A DNA stretch of 64,000 nucleotides from Climacteris rufus (taxonomy: Eukaryota; Chordata; Aves; Passeriformes; Climacteridae). A program made the position numbers and the translations under genes. The DNA lies in contig VZRZ01004297.1 of the NCBI GenBank assembly GCA_013398175.1, forward strand, positions 1 to 64,000, in the 5' to 3' direction. How positions within the stretch are numbered: position 1 is the first letter of the stretch; each line of letters starts with the position of its first letter. This document shows positions 9,303-22,270 of this stretch, one piece after another. Below the pieces are notes generated by a model that made no database searches, was not told where the DNA came from, and was given only the letters and a program-made list of their open reading frames with translations.

Positions 9303-12300
9303 ATTCAGATAACAGTCATACAAAGATCCCTGCTCCACAGTCAAAGATCCCCAAAGTGACCTGACAGCTCTGTGGTTGTTTTTCACAGAACTGATGAGTT
9401 GGCAATGAAGGTTATAGACAGGAGGGGTTTGAGTCCTGAGCCTTTGGCAGGATAAATCCTCTAAAATGCCTGCTTTCCCAGTCCTAAAATGACATGATCT
9501 TCTCACCACCATTCATGCTGCCTTCCTCCCCCCTTCCCCAGTAAGGGCTAAGCACTGTTACTGCTCACGCTTACTTATCAATAATTGGGATAAAGTGCAT
9601 AAAGGCACCCACCCATATCACAGAGATACATAATTTGTCAGCAGAGCAATGAACAAATTAAATCAGGCTGAAACATCCTTCAATTAACATCAAAACATTT
9701 GCAGCTTTCCATGCTCAAACACGACTTGTGCTTTTAAAAGTCTCTTAGGACGCTTAAAATCGCTGTCCCCCTTTTCCTCCAGAGCTAATTTTGCCAATGT
9801 GAGCTTTCTGAAGAGGGAACTAAAAGGACTGGCTCATTAGTTCAGCTGAGCAGCCAGAGAGCTCCCCATGCACCACTCCCCTGCCTTGCCTGCAGCCTGC
9901 CCTCACTGCTCTTGTGTTCATTTTTGAGAGCCTAGCAGACGACAGGGCATCCATCAGAGGGGCAGGAGGTGGTCTGCAGAGCCTTTGCCTTGATCCACAC
10001 AGCCTGTGCTGCACCTTGGCCATTCCTGCTTACTGTTTCTATGTGCCTCTGCCAGCAAACATCTGGGCACCACATGAATTTCAGTAATGTGAGGAAAAAA
10101 AACCTTCAAAAGCAAACCAATGAAAATAACGAAACAACAAGAAAATAAGGAGTGTGGGATATGTCAGGTTTTGGCTTTTCTGCCTGTAGAAGCAGCTGGT
10201 CAGCCACAGTCTTTGGTGGATCAGCTCTGAGGTTCCTAGATCCCCCAAAGCCCAGCCACTGGCCTGTCCTTCCCTCAGCACTACATTGCTCTGCTCTCTC
10301 GAGGTGAGAGGGATGGGCTGTCCCAATTCCTACGGGTAGAAAGTCCTGCAGCTCTCTGGAAGACCCAAGCACTGCCAAGAGACAGGACTTTCCCTGTCCA
10401 TCTTTCTCTGTGCCGCCTATACAACCAGACCAGTTGCTTCCCTGCCCTCCCTCTCCCTCAAAATAACAGAAGTGTTGATTGAGCCTGAGGAATTCAATCA
10501 GTGGAGTTCAGGGGGGGAAACCCAAAAATTCTGCATCTTTTCAAGGACATGTCCCACAGTAAGGAACGTGTGTGAATTTACTTTTATTCCAGCCCATCTT
10601 GGGGCAGGCAGAGAAGAGACATTTCAGTCAGGCCTGGCTGGATGATGTACAACAAGCTTGGTTTCTTGATGATTGAAAGCATTGTGGATCTGAGTTTCCT
10701 CACTAGCACAAGATAAGAAACCTGGTGTGCACAGGAGACTACAATGTTGATAACACTGTGTCTACAGTATGACTGGGCTCATGAAAGATCTTTCAGCTTG
10801 TTTCTAGTCAACTACGTGAAGATTTAGCAGATGCCTAGGTTCTGACTTCCTACAAATGATACCACCCATCAGAGGGTGCAAAATCAGGCAAAGCCTGCAA
10901 TATTTTAGTGCTAGGCTTTGTGCTGCTGTATTTCAAGCTGTGGCAGAATTGCCTTCACTCAGCATCCTTGTTCTGTGTCTGAGCTAATAATATCTTGGTC
11001 ATTCCTGCAAACTCAGAAAGCATCAAAGCAAGTCCCTGGTGAGAGCATTTTTGGAAAAACAGGGATATTTCAGTCATTAATTCTACCTTGAGTGGTATAT
11101 TCCACAGTATCCCAAGCAGGACACTTCCAATTTAAACATTTCTGACTCCTAACCCTTTAAAATGTTTACAGAAATACCAGACACACTGACTAATTCTGAC
11201 CACTTTCCTTAACTGGTCTGCAATATTTTAGATGTAATCAAAAACTTATCTTTAAAATCCTTACTGAACCCCTAGAGACTTTCTGAAGATCTGTCTACAA
11301 CACTTTTACTTAGAGAAATCTATACATTAGCACTCAATGCACATTGCTATATTTAGTTTTCAGGAAATATGACATTCATTTCACAGGAAGATTGGGAAAA
11401 AATATAACAGTGACCTATTTCTTTATTATAAATGTGTTGCCAAGGTATTTCCATTGGTTTTCCCCTATACAATATATTTCTAAAGCACTGTAGGAGTAAA
11501 TTTAGGATCCAAACCAAGAAGAAAAAAAGTTTCTCTAGCAAACCTGAGTTTGGTCAATCAATTAGTATGAAATAAAATAAGGAAAATAAAACATCCCCAC
11601 AGTCTGTGCTCCTGTTGTCCACAAAAATCAGATTCCTTATCTGGTATGCAACAAATCAATAATTACACACTTGAGAGAGACATAGATTATTTATTTCAGA
11701 GTTGCACAAGCCTGGGTGTTCAATAGTATTCTACAAATCAAACACCCCAACTATCAGAACTTTTTACTATTTATACATTTTAGCAAAGGAATTACTGTTC
11801 ATTGGCTACAAGTTCCACAGTTCTCTTATTAATGAGTATTCTCTCTTCTATTGTTTAATGATTCCTTTGCTTCTCATGCTAATTAGTCCACATGCTCAGG
11901 CCTTCTCTTTTGAGATGGTTGTGATCTGTCCCTGCTGGAATTACCTTTTACCCAGTCAGAGCTGATTCAGCACAGTTGCTGAGTTGTCTTTAATAGTTTC
12001 TTCCTTATCTCAGGGGTTCTGCCAAACGCCCTTGTGGCCCATAAATTCTGCATTCTTTGTGTTCACCATCAGTGGTACATCCTTCTCTCCAAGCTTAGTT
12101 AACTTCCCCCTGGGTCTGAAATCACTGAAGCATGTCCAGCCCTAAACCTTAACAAGGCAATTCTACCCACTAGTAATTTGTTTTTCTAACACATGAACAT
12201 CTCTCAGAGCTTGTTAGCAGCTATCTGTTTCACTTGATTAAATCTCCTTGTTGATTAGGCTTGAAAGTATGCAAAGATCAAACATCAAAGAACATCCTTT

Positions 12301-14548
12301 CTCAAGAAAATTCAGTGGCTCTACCAAAAAGGTTTACCTACAGTCCGTTTCCAAATCTGAATATAGTAAAACAAGTGAAGCTGTTGCAGATACCCATATG
12401 TCATTTTTGATTAAATCACCTACACTGTTTCAAGCATTGAAATTCAGCCTACCTTAATTTTACTTGGTGATTAATTGTATGTAGTACAAGATAACAGATA
12501 GAGCCTCATTAGTACTGTTTACAGTGCCCATCCATGACATGACAGAAGGGAGCAAAGAAACAATTTAATCTCATGTAAATGAGCAAAAATAACCACATGT
12601 GAAAGTTCAGCATGAAATTCTGACCTGTGAAGCAGGCTTATGTAGAAATCACCATAACAGAAAGTGACCATTTGACAAATTGCATAAGGTTCAGTTTTCT
12701 TAATAGACAATATTATCCCAGCAGCTTTGCTGCTCCCCAGCTGGGTTACACAAGCAGCTTCCTTCATCTTCTCTATCTGGGGCAGTGGTTTTCCATCCAA
12801 GCCCAAGGATCCAAGGACTTCTGAGGGACTGCAAGTGGTAACTAATAAAGTACATACAGTGTCTACATGGTTCCAAACACTCATAAGTGGCCTGGCCCTC
12901 TTCTGAGAGATATTTAGCATTGCAGTAATATGGATTATTTGAAAACTCACCTGTCTAAAGGGCAAATTATTAGTAACAATGATTATAGCCTACACTGAAA
13001 ATGTACACCACCTCATTTTATTGACTGTAAAGCAACAGAACAGAAACAAACATGAATAATGTTGCTGGACTGACAAGGTCTGGTTGGAAATCTTACATAT
13101 AGTTTTCTTTGCTGATTTCCATTTTAAATAATTGGTCCCACATTCAGATGCTCAGTCCAACTTCAGCCTTTATCAGTTTACCACCCCAAGTAAACAATAT
13201 TAAGTAAACAGTCACCCTTTCCTGCAGAACTTTTATGCTGACAGCATCCTTCCATTCCCCTCAAAGTCAGGGTGGGAATAGCTTCCATTGCCCTCAAAAT
13301 CAGGGTGGGAATAGCTGTCTGTTGATATCAACTGGACTGTCAAAACTGCATAAAACAAGGAAAGGAGTGGTGGGGGATAGATGCTAAGGCTTCCCTGACT
13401 GTCCCGAGGGCCTGGTCTTCAGCAAAACACTCCCTCTGGGACCAACTGGTCCCAGTCCCAGTGAAGCCTATGAAGCCAGACCAGCCTAGCATGGGCAAGT
13501 GCCTTGGTAAGCCACTGATTCCAGAACCTGTTTCAACTATTCACCTATTCTTAGTTTCCTGGAGGCTGCACCCTCACCTTCAACTCATGAGACTCTCATA
13601 TATAACTCCTTGCTTTAAAGCACCTCATTTTAAGTCCTGGATCTCCTTTTAACTACACTCCTGTAAATCTACAGGCTCTCTACTGCAGTCAATAAACCAC
13701 ATGAGCAGGGGTTAGTTCTTAGCACCTGGCTCAAATCCACCTCTATTTTGGCTAATTGATATCTCTAAGTGAATAACTGTGTAGAAATGACCTTTGGTGA
13801 GAAGAGACTTAAATCTCAGAAAAATATTCCTGATTTTCCTAATCCAGGCTGCTGCCTTCCCAGAAAAGCCAGTGTCTTGTTCCCAGCATAACTAAAGCAG
13901 AGGTATCTTTCAACAACACTATTTTTTGGTTCCCTCTTTTCTACCAAAGCCTATTGGCAGCCATAAAAGGGCTGTATGAAGTCAAATAGATTTTTTCTTT
14001 GAACAAATCTTTCTTAGCATCAGGCCTGGAAACTCAGCAGCATCCTAGAGATGACCTTGAAAGGAAACAGTTTTGCTTTGCCCAGCTTTGAGCAGGAGCA
14101 ATTAAAGCTGCCTACACATGCTGCACAAAAGCTTGTTAGCAGGCACAACAGAGCTGAGCCCCTCAAATGCCATGTTGCTGGCTTGCTGCAGGCATCTATC
14201 AACACCACAGCACTGCAAGAACATGAGACAACCTGCAGCTTGTGGCTTGTCAGAGCAGGTGGTTGGAACGTCTCTTTAGGCCCTAGACCCTGTGATGGAG
14301 GAAAGTTTCTTCCAAAAAGCAGGCAGTCATAAATCAGGGGGCAGCTTTCTGACTCAGCAAAGACAGCATCACCTCAAGTGACACTGATGAACGAGGCTGC
14401 GAGGTTTGCTTTGCTGAGCTACCTTCTGTTTAGCTTCCTCTGAAATTTAAATGCATAAAATAATATTAATATAAAGAGGAAGCCGTGTGTGAAATGAAAC
14501 AATTCAGATGCAATGCTTCATCACAGAGTTGTTGGTATAAAGTGAAGG
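9303..14548. other. unique noncoding stretch, no gene seen
   Basis: More than 5 kb shows no recognisable exon, RNA gene or mobile element. Open frames are short, overlap on opposite strands and have no domains. An imperfect tandem duplication of about 33 bp lies at 13253-13318. AT-rich DNA at 14445-14475 precedes the SINE. Confidence 0.45.
13253..13318. repeat. two-copy tandem duplication, about 33 bp unit
   Basis: The segment ending in 'tcagggtgggaatagct' occurs twice in direct succession, with a few substitutions between copies. It is a local slippage-type duplication with no evident function. Confidence 0.8.
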
Positions 14549-14690
14549 AATCGCAAAATCATGGAATATTCTGAGTTGGAAGGGGCCCACAAGGATCACT
14601 GAGTCCAGCTCTGAAGTGAGTGGCCTGTTCAGGGATCAAACCCGTGACCTTGGCATTATTAACACTGTGCTTTAATCAGCTGAGCTTAAA
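14549..14690 (-). mobile_element. tRNA-Ile-derived SINE with CR1-type tail (TguSINE1-like)
   Basis: Read on the minus strand, the 5' part (14690 down to about 14622) follows tRNA-Ile. It has an A-box-like 'aagctcagctgattaaagc', then 'gtgttaataatgccaaggtc' covering the anticodon arm, then a B box 'gggtttgatcc' (14633-14643 on plus) and a GGCCA end. It continues directly into a CR1-type 3' tail with 'actcagtgatccttgtgggc' and 'ccttccaactcagaatattc'. A tRNA head joined to a CR1 tail is the design known for TguSINE1, a passerine SINE mobilised by CR1 machinery. Substitutions in the tRNA part make a functional tRNA gene unlikely. The terminal CR1 octamer repeat is degenerate. Confidence 0.85.
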
Positions 14691-15657
14691 AAGTCTTATG
14701 AAAGGGAATATCTAGGTATGATTTATTTATAGGTCCGTTTGTCCTGAGCCATACCACATCCCCTGCAGAGAACAATTTAGCTGTATTAATTGGCAGCTTT
14801 CATGAAACACTTGGGAAATCTCCTGTGCTGTAAGGCCAGCCCAGACCCTGCAGTCAGCAGAGCTGAGTGATGGCCACTGGTGCTCACCTCTGCTATCCCT
14901 CAGTCGGGAGCCACCTGGAAACAGCCAGTTCTTAGTGCCCAGTGAGGGGTCAGTGGGATTCCATTCTGGCTCCTGACAGCTTCATGGGGTCACTCTTCAG
15001 GAGTGCAGAGTCATTCTGTTCAACTCTGGGGTGCAGTGGAAGAGAAGGTAGAGATGGAAATAATGACTTTTGTGGGAAATACAAGGAAAGCATTCACTAG
15101 CACCATTGCTAAGAAATGCTGTAATTCTTTGTATGTTTGAGATAGGCTGGTGAAGAACCATGTCTCATTTTAAAACCCCTATGTCTTAATGAGAGCATCC
15201 AAAGAATAGTCAGTATCTGAAACACTTCATACAAAATTAATTAATTTTTAAGGATATGAACTAAGTTGTGAGTTGTGTTGTAATGAAGCCTTGGCTTTTG
15301 ATTTAGTGAGACACAAATTTGAGGACACGCACACACAAACAAAAAAGGAAACAAAAATCCTTACTGGAAAGAGGGAAATGGACTCCACTCAGAAAGCTTA
15401 AATGTAATTTACTTACAGTAGAAGTAAAGGTTATGCAAAGATTAAAAGAAGGAAAAAAAGAAAGATTTCAAAACATACATGGACTTCTGGTAATATCCCC
15501 ATCTTCTAGCAGCAGCAAGCTGGAACCTCTGCCCAAACCTTATTTTTATTCCTTCTTTTGTCCATCCTCCCAACTTTTCTCTGGTAGCTGTAATGCCTGG
15601 ACATGTCCTCTTTGTGAAAGCAAAATCCAACCCTACTTGTCTTACTGTGTTAGATCT
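14691..15657. other. unique noncoding stretch, no gene seen
   Basis: This is a spacer between the SINE and the long CR1. A 158-codon plus-strand frame starting at 15319 runs into the CR1 3' tail and has no recognisable domain. It is judged fortuitous. Confidence 0.45.
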
Positions 15658-17296
15658 GAATCACAGAGTCACAGAATCCCAGAGTCACAGAATCCCAGGG
15701 TGGGTCAGGCTGGAAGAGTCATCTGGTCCAACCTCCCTGCTCAAGCAGGGTCATCCCAGAGCACTGGCACAGGAATGTGTCCAGATGGTTCTTGAATATC
15801 CCTGGTGAGGGAGACTCCACACCCTCTCTGGGCAATCTGCACAGGAAAGAAGCTCTTTCTCATGTTCAGGTAGAACTTCCTGTGCCTCAGTTTCTCTGTT
15901 GCCTCTTGTCCCATTGCTGGGCACCACCGAGCAGAGCCTGGTCCTTCCTCTGACACCTCCCTGCAGACACTGACAGACATTGGTGGGGCCCCTCTCAGGG
16001 TCTCTTCTCCAGGTTGAACAGGCCCAGCTCCCTCAGCCTTTCCTCAGCAGTGAGGTCCTCCAGACCTTTAATTGTCTTTGTAGTCTTCCACTGGACCCAC
16101 CCCAGCAGTTCCATATTTCTCTTGTCCTGAGGAGTCCAGAACTGGGCACAGCCCTCCAGATGTGCCTCACCAGGGCTGAGTAGAGGGGCAGGATCACCTC
16201 CCTGCCCTGCTGCCAGTGCTGTTCCTAATGCAGCCCAGGATCCCATTGGCCTTCTTGTCCCCAGGGCACTGCTGGCTCATGGACAGCTTGTTGTCCACCA
16301 GCACCCCCAGCTCCTTCTCCCCAGAGCTGCTTCCCAGCAGGTCACCCCCAGCCTGTGCTGGTGCCTGGGGCTGTTCCTCCCCAGGTGCAGGACCCTGCAC
16401 TTGCTGTTGCTGAATTTCAGGAGGTTCTCTCTGCCCATCTCTCCAGGCTGTTGAGGTCCCTCTGAAGGGCTCACAGCCCTCTGGGGTATTGACCACTGCC
16501 CCCAGCTTTGTGTCAGCAGTGAACTCGCTGAGGAGGCATCTGCACCTTCATCCAAGTCATTGGTGAAGAAGTTACACAATGCTTGGCCCAGTGTAGAACC
16601 TTGGGGGAGACCACCAGTGACAGGCCCTCAAATGGACCCTGTGCCAGTGATCACAACCCTCTGAGATCTGCTCTTCAGACATTTCTCAACCCACTTCACC
16701 GTCTACTCATCTAATCCACACTTCTTGAGTTTATCTATGAAGATGTTGTGAGAGACGGTGTTGAAAGCCTTGATCAAAGTCAAGGTGGACAATATCCACT
16801 GCTCTCCCCTCATCCATCCAGATAGTTCTTTCTTTGTAGAAGGCAATCAGGTTGGTCAAGCCTTATGTACCTTTAGTGAATCCTGACTACTCCTGATCAC
16901 CTTCTTGTTCTCCTCTGTGTGGATAGAGATGGCCTCAGAAATAGATGCTCCGTGACCTTTCCAGGTATTGAGGTGAGACTGACTGGCTGTAATTCCCTCG
17001 GTTCTCCTTCTTGCCCATTTTGAAGACTGGGGTGACACTTTCTTTCCTTCAGTCCTCAGGCACCTCTCCTGATCACCATGACCTCTCAAAGATCCCATCA
17101 GGGCCCACGGATTCGTGGATGTCAGGTTTGCCTGGGTGATGTCTAGCCCAATGCTCCTTGACCAAGGGAAAGTCTTCCTTCCACCAATCCTTTACCCTGG
17201 TCTCCTGGATCAGAGATCCCCAAAGGCTGATCTTGTCAGTGAAGACTGATGCAAGGAAGGGGTTCAGTAACTCTGCCTTCTCTACATCCTGTTTGT
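15658..17296 (-). mobile_element. 5'-truncated CR1 LINE, about 1.64 kb (RT region and 3' tail)
   Basis: Read on the minus strand, the element begins at about 17296 in the linker between the endonuclease and reverse-transcriptase domains of ORF2. It runs through the RT domain and ends in repeated 'tgtgactctgtgattc'-type octamers at 15658-15700, the CR1 3' end. Recognisable blocks are the RT stretch near 16570-16480, the 'CRVLHLGRNSP' stretch near 16400, and 'NGILGCIRNS' near 16230. Stops and frameshifts break the frame throughout. Near 16501-16525 the RT active-site block reads FTADTKLG, so one of the paired catalytic aspartates is lost. The 5' truncation is typical of target-primed reverse transcription. 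It is inactive. Confidence 0.9.
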
Positions 17297-20200
17297 TTCT
17301 TACTTGTTAAATCAACAGCATGACTGCAAAGGGAAGTTACAGGCCCATTGCTGGAATTACATCAATTCGCAAGTTCAGTGGTGTCTATTTGGAGGGAGCA
17401 AGCAACTATTTTAAGACTGCTGGCATTCTCAGAAACAATTTCTGGAGAGAATTTCTATTTACATTAGTGTTACTACTCTGCATGATTACTTCCCACAAGA
17501 AATATGGACTGTTTAGCAATAAACCAGTCACCATTTTTCTACCAAAGGAGTGTTATGCAGTCATTCAAGGCTGAGTCCTTTGGACCCATTTATTATCTGG
17601 GTTCCTTGCTTTGTACCAGTGTTTCATTTCTCTTCCAGCTGAGCCCTGTGCTCCTTCTTGGCACTTTTAAAGATTCCTATAAAGTATCTTTCTACTGCAC
17701 AAATTAAATCAGTTTTTAGGACAAAGACATGGAAAAATCAACCGTGGCTGGTTTTGTCTAACAAAAGTCCATTACAGTCTCCAGTTATCTCTCTTACAAT
17801 TCAGAGGTTCTTGAGATGAGGGTAGGGTGGTGGGTTTTTTGTTGGCTGATCCCCTTCTTCCCTCTCCAAACTCTTCTGTGCCTGGTCTCTGGGTTCTCAG
17901 GCTGGACTGGGCAAATGAAGAAAACCTGTGGAAACAACCAAGGAACAGTGGCAGAACAGTGGTGAAACAATGCACCGCACTGTGGCTGGTGTTGTGGCTG
18001 TGTCAGGAGAGCCCTGGGACACAGAAGCCAGCCTGGCAGGACACATCAGAGGGCCAGTGATGCTTGGAAGGCCACTGGCAGCATGCAGCCATCCTGCCTT
18101 GCATGTGCAGGCCAAGCAGGCTATGGAGTCGTCTCGTAAAGTTGTAAATCAGAGTTTTCCTTTGCCTCCCTTTCATGCAAAGACACTCCAAACTCCAGGC
18201 TAAGAAAATCAAATCCTCCCTAAAGCAACCAGAAAGATGGGAAAACAGAAGAACGAGCCCATCAGAGCATTCAGCAGGCTGGCTGTGATTATAAAATCCT
18301 GCCAATACAGGCGAGAGGCATCTTGCGTTCATTCTGTGGCCTATCTTTAATTCACTGTTACACAACACAATAGCCCAGCCCCAGTGGAGAAAATTGCTGT
18401 GCATACAGTGAACTCTCACAAACAATAAAATGCAGTTCAGTCCTGCTTATTCATCATATCCCCATGACCTTGAGATATTTTAAAAGACAATGAAAACACC
18501 TGAGACCTTCAAGTCTGGAAAGCTCCATGCACACAGGAATCACAAGAGGGGCTTTGTTCAAAATTAACAAAGTGTCTATTAGGCATACTAAAAAGTGAGA
18601 GCAACAGATAAGTAGTAAACAGAATTTCTTTGCACCGAAAAGTAGGTCACATCTAGAGCCTTTTTCTTCCCAAACTTGAGGTGTTTCTGTTCTCCTCCCT
18701 TTCTTCTCTAGACCTTTCCATAAATACACTTCTTGAGAAGACAAAGGCTTCTTTTTCCTGCTCTAAATGAGGAAAATACTTATTCCAGCCAAGTCTGTAT
18801 CTCTGCAGTTGGTTTCAATCCTCCACTGATTGCCAGGTATTTGACAAGAGAGACAACATGCAGCAGCAGAGGTGATATACATCATGCTGCATGAACCCGG
18901 AAAGAACTACACCCACCATTGCTGCCAGGGTATTTCATGGCAATCAACCCTTGCCCATGCTCACCTTCAGCTCTGCAAACAGGGATCTCCATGGCTGAAG
19001 TGGGATAACCTTGAAGGTGGTATAATGAGTAAGGCTCTGACAAAGAGGGCTGTATTCATGCATATTTTGTCCTTTTTATAAATATAAAGAGAGGGAGGTT
19101 ATCCTGTTTTTTGCATGTGGGAGCACCTGAAACACAGGGACTGCTCCTGGAGACAGCTGCAGTGAAGCAGCCATGGGTAGTTTCTAGCTAGGGACTGATA
19201 GGAGTGGAGAAGCCTGTCATTTAGGAGGTTATGTTAATTTATCTCCACTGAATTTCTTCAGGGACCAATAATATTGATTTAGGACTTTGTTTTGATGACA
19301 GCTGAAAGGTGTGAGCTGGAAGAATTTTCTGTGCCTTGCCAACAGCTTCCCCTAATTACTACCTGCAATAGCAGCCTGGAGTTCTTGCTCTTTTTTCACC
19401 TTGAGTCTTAAGACAGGAGACTGCCATGTACTGAGCCATCCCTCTTTGTATCCTGCACCAGGACCTCACTAAAGCTCTTGACGTGCCCTGAAAGTTAAAT
19501 TTGAGCTGCTTTCAATATAGAACTGAATACAAACTTAACACCTGGGTTTTGTGCAGCCTGGAGTACAATGTAGATGTTAATTGGTGGGTTTGGGGAGAAA
19601 TCAAGAAAAAAGGAACACCAAAAAAAAGAAGAAAATAGCCCACCACCAAAATAAGAAAGCCCCAAACCTTGTATTTCTCCCAAGGGCACAGAGAACTTGA
19701 CCCATGGGTAGACATAGCCAGAGAGACTACCTCTGAGTACATCAGGTTGAATTGTGTCTGTTTGTACCATACACAACTGCAAAAATTCCCTCTCTCCTTA
19801 CAGTTAAGGAGATTGATAGCTGTTCCCCTGCTCTCTCTGAACACAGTGGGCATTTTTAGCTCCCACCTGGGGGAAGACAACACTGGTTTGGCTCCCCTGC
19901 ACAGCCAGTCCAGATATTAATTGGTCTAAGTAAGAAGTCCCACTGGGAAGTCACCTCTGATAGAGACTGAAATACCAAAACAGTCTCCCTTTTGTGGACA
20001 AAGATGCTTTTCTGACAGAGGGGTTGTTTTATGTATGAGAACACAGTGATATCCTCTTGTGTACTATTTTAATGGTTTCATTTGTCCTGTGAAATTCTTG
20101 CTGCAGGAGAACTGGACATGACACACCAATTTTCTCTTATAATATGATTCATCAAAGTTCCTAAATTTCATCCTTTGGCTTTGTGGGCAGATCTACAGTG

Positions 20201-21271
20201 AAACTGGAGAGCATGGAACAGACACAACCACATTTTCCTGATGCTTCGCAGTGTTCCACCCTGCAAAGCACCCCTCAACCACAGGAGGCTGATCGAACAG
20301 CTTAGGCACTGTCTGAGCAGAAGCAGCTACTGCATTTGGGGATGGGATGGGGGTGGGGCTTGATGTTATGAATCTTCTCCTTAGGAATTTTTTGAATTTG
20401 CAGTATCTTTTTCCTTCTGAATTGAGAAAAGCACAGAAACAAGACATCAGATCCTCTGCTAATATGTTTGATGTTGTCTGCTGCTCTTCCTGAAACTTAT
20501 CTTTTCTTTGAAAATAGGAACTGTGCAACCCTATTGCATAAGAAGAACGTCTTGCAGACATTGAAATAAGTATAACTGGTGCAGAGCTACTTGGCTGATT
20601 CTGCAGAAAACCAGAAGCAGTGGCTTGCAGACAATAAATGCTCCCCTTTCATCTCTACTCAGAGATCTAAAGCCGATCTCTTTAATGCCACAATTGCTGA
20701 CTGCTTTCTTCCCAAAGAAACCACCTCAGGGAGGAGAAAAAGAAATTTCCTTACACAGTGTGCTGTCCACAGAGGCACAGACAGCCACTTCTGATCATAC
20801 TTTTAAAATCTCCCTAGCCAGTTGTGGGCAGCTCCTCTGATTTTAACAACATCAACAACAACAAAGCTTTTTGCCTTACTCCCTATTGTCTTCTACTGTT
20901 TAAGACAGAGCTGAACAAAAATTGGCTTTTTCTTGCCCTGTAGAGTTTTGGATCGTGGGATCAGTAGGATCTTATCTCTTAGGCCTTCCTCATCACGCCT
21001 TCCTCACCCAAGACTCATTGATGTTTACTTAGCCACCTGAATTAGCTGGTGGAAGCTGCCTTTGCTCTAGAAACATCCCAGAGCTGTCCTGAGATATTGA
21101 GAAGGTGACTGGACTGTGATTGTACTGCCTAAAGGGGATGTTATGAAGAACATTCATGACCAAAAAGACAATAGGACTTTGTCCTGCAGGGCTGAGACAT
21201 CACAGAGACTATCAGCTGAGGAGCTGACAAAGACAGGCTTCAGTTTTGCTTTGCTGTAGTGCAGAAGGTTG
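17297..21271. other. unique noncoding stretch, no gene seen
   Basis: About 4 kb lies between two CR1 copies. An 84-codon frame at 17320-17574 and a 122-codon minus-strand frame at 20193-20561 show no domain that I recognise. A short CAA-rich run lies near 20847-20865. No other mobile element was seen. Confidence 0.45.
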
Positions 21272-22270
21272 CAGAGTTTTATTGCAAGGCTCCCTTGTTC
21301 TTCTTATCATCTTTGAAAAATCTTGGAGAACAGAAAAGGTGCTCAATGAGTGGAGAAAAGCCAGTGTTACTCCCATCCTAAAAAAGGGCAAGAAGGAGGA
21401 CCTGGGAAATCATTGTCCAGGCAGCCTTATCACCATCCCTGGAAAAGTGATGGAACAGATCATTCTGGAGGTCATCACCAAGCATGTAAAACTAAAAAAA
21501 AGGTCATTTGGAGTAATGAGAATGGATTCACTAAGGGGAATCATGCTTGACCAGTCTGGTAGCCTTTTGCCATGGCATGGCAGGATGGGTGGATGAGGGG
21601 AGGGCAGTGGATGTTTTGTGCCTTGACTTCAGCAAGGCTTTTGACTCTGACTCCCTTAACATCCTCACAGGCAAGCTCAGGAAGTGTGGATTAGATGTGT
21701 GGACAGTGAGGCGGATTGAGAACTGTCTGAATGGCAGAGCTCAGAAGGTCATCCTCAGAGTGAGGCCAATCTCGACTGCTGTGTCCAGTTCTGGTCTCCA
21801 TTCCAAGAAAGACAAGAAGCTACTGGAGATAGTCCAGTGGAGAGCGACAAAGATGATCAGGAGTCTGGAGCATCTCTCTTAGGAGGAGACTGAGGGAGCT
21901 GGGCTGATTTAATCTAAAGAAGACTGAGAAGGGATCTCATTAATGCATATAAATGTCTGAAAGGCAGGTGCCAGGAGGATGGTGCCAGACTCTTTTCAGT
22001 GGTGCCCAGCGACAGGGCGAGGATCAATAGCCATGAACGAAAAGACAAGAAGTTCCACTTCAACATGAGGAAGAACTTCTTTCCATTGAGGGTGGCAGGG
22101 CACTGGAACAGGCTGCCCAGGGAGATTGTGGAGTCTCCCTCTTTGGAGATATTCAAAACCACCTGGATGGGTTCATGTGTCACCTGCTCCAGCTGACCCT
22201 GCCTTGGCATCAGGGTTGGACTGGATGATCTCCAGAAGTCCCTTCCAACCCTAACAGTTCTGTGATTCTG
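21272..22270 (+). mobile_element. CR1 LINE, 5'-truncated and internally deleted
   Basis: Plus-strand translation enters CR1 ORF2 at the start of the RT domain: IIFEKSWRTEKVLNEWRKAS, then PILKKGKKEDLGN. It continues to 'AVDVLCLDFSKAFD' near 21610-21650 and 'NCLNGRAQKV' near 21730-21750. It then jumps to sequence downstream of the catalytic aspartates (QWRATKMIRSLEHLS, near 21836-21880). Several hundred bases, including the RT active site, appear missing at about 21740-21770. The C-terminal region follows (EDGARLFSVVPSD, near 22000), and the element ends in 'acagttctgtgattctgg'. Frameshifts are present. It is inactive. Confidence 0.9.

Noticed and set aside
14622..14690. tRNA-Ile gene on the minus strand
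   Set aside because: The sequence is mutated in several stem positions and runs straight into a CR1-type tail. It is the head of a SINE.
15658..15700. Short spaced repeats resembling a small CRISPR array
   Set aside because: They are the terminal octamer repeats of a CR1 element in a vertebrate genome.
15319..15795. 158-codon plus-strand ORF
   Set aside because: It starts in unique DNA and ends in antisense CR1 tail, with no domain. It is a chance frame.
16194..16579. 100-codon minus-strand ORFs with polymerase-like words
   Set aside because: They are surviving pieces of the decayed CR1 reverse-transcriptase frame, not host genes.
20193..20561. 122-codon minus-strand ORF
   Set aside because: No domain, splice context or repeat signature supports it.
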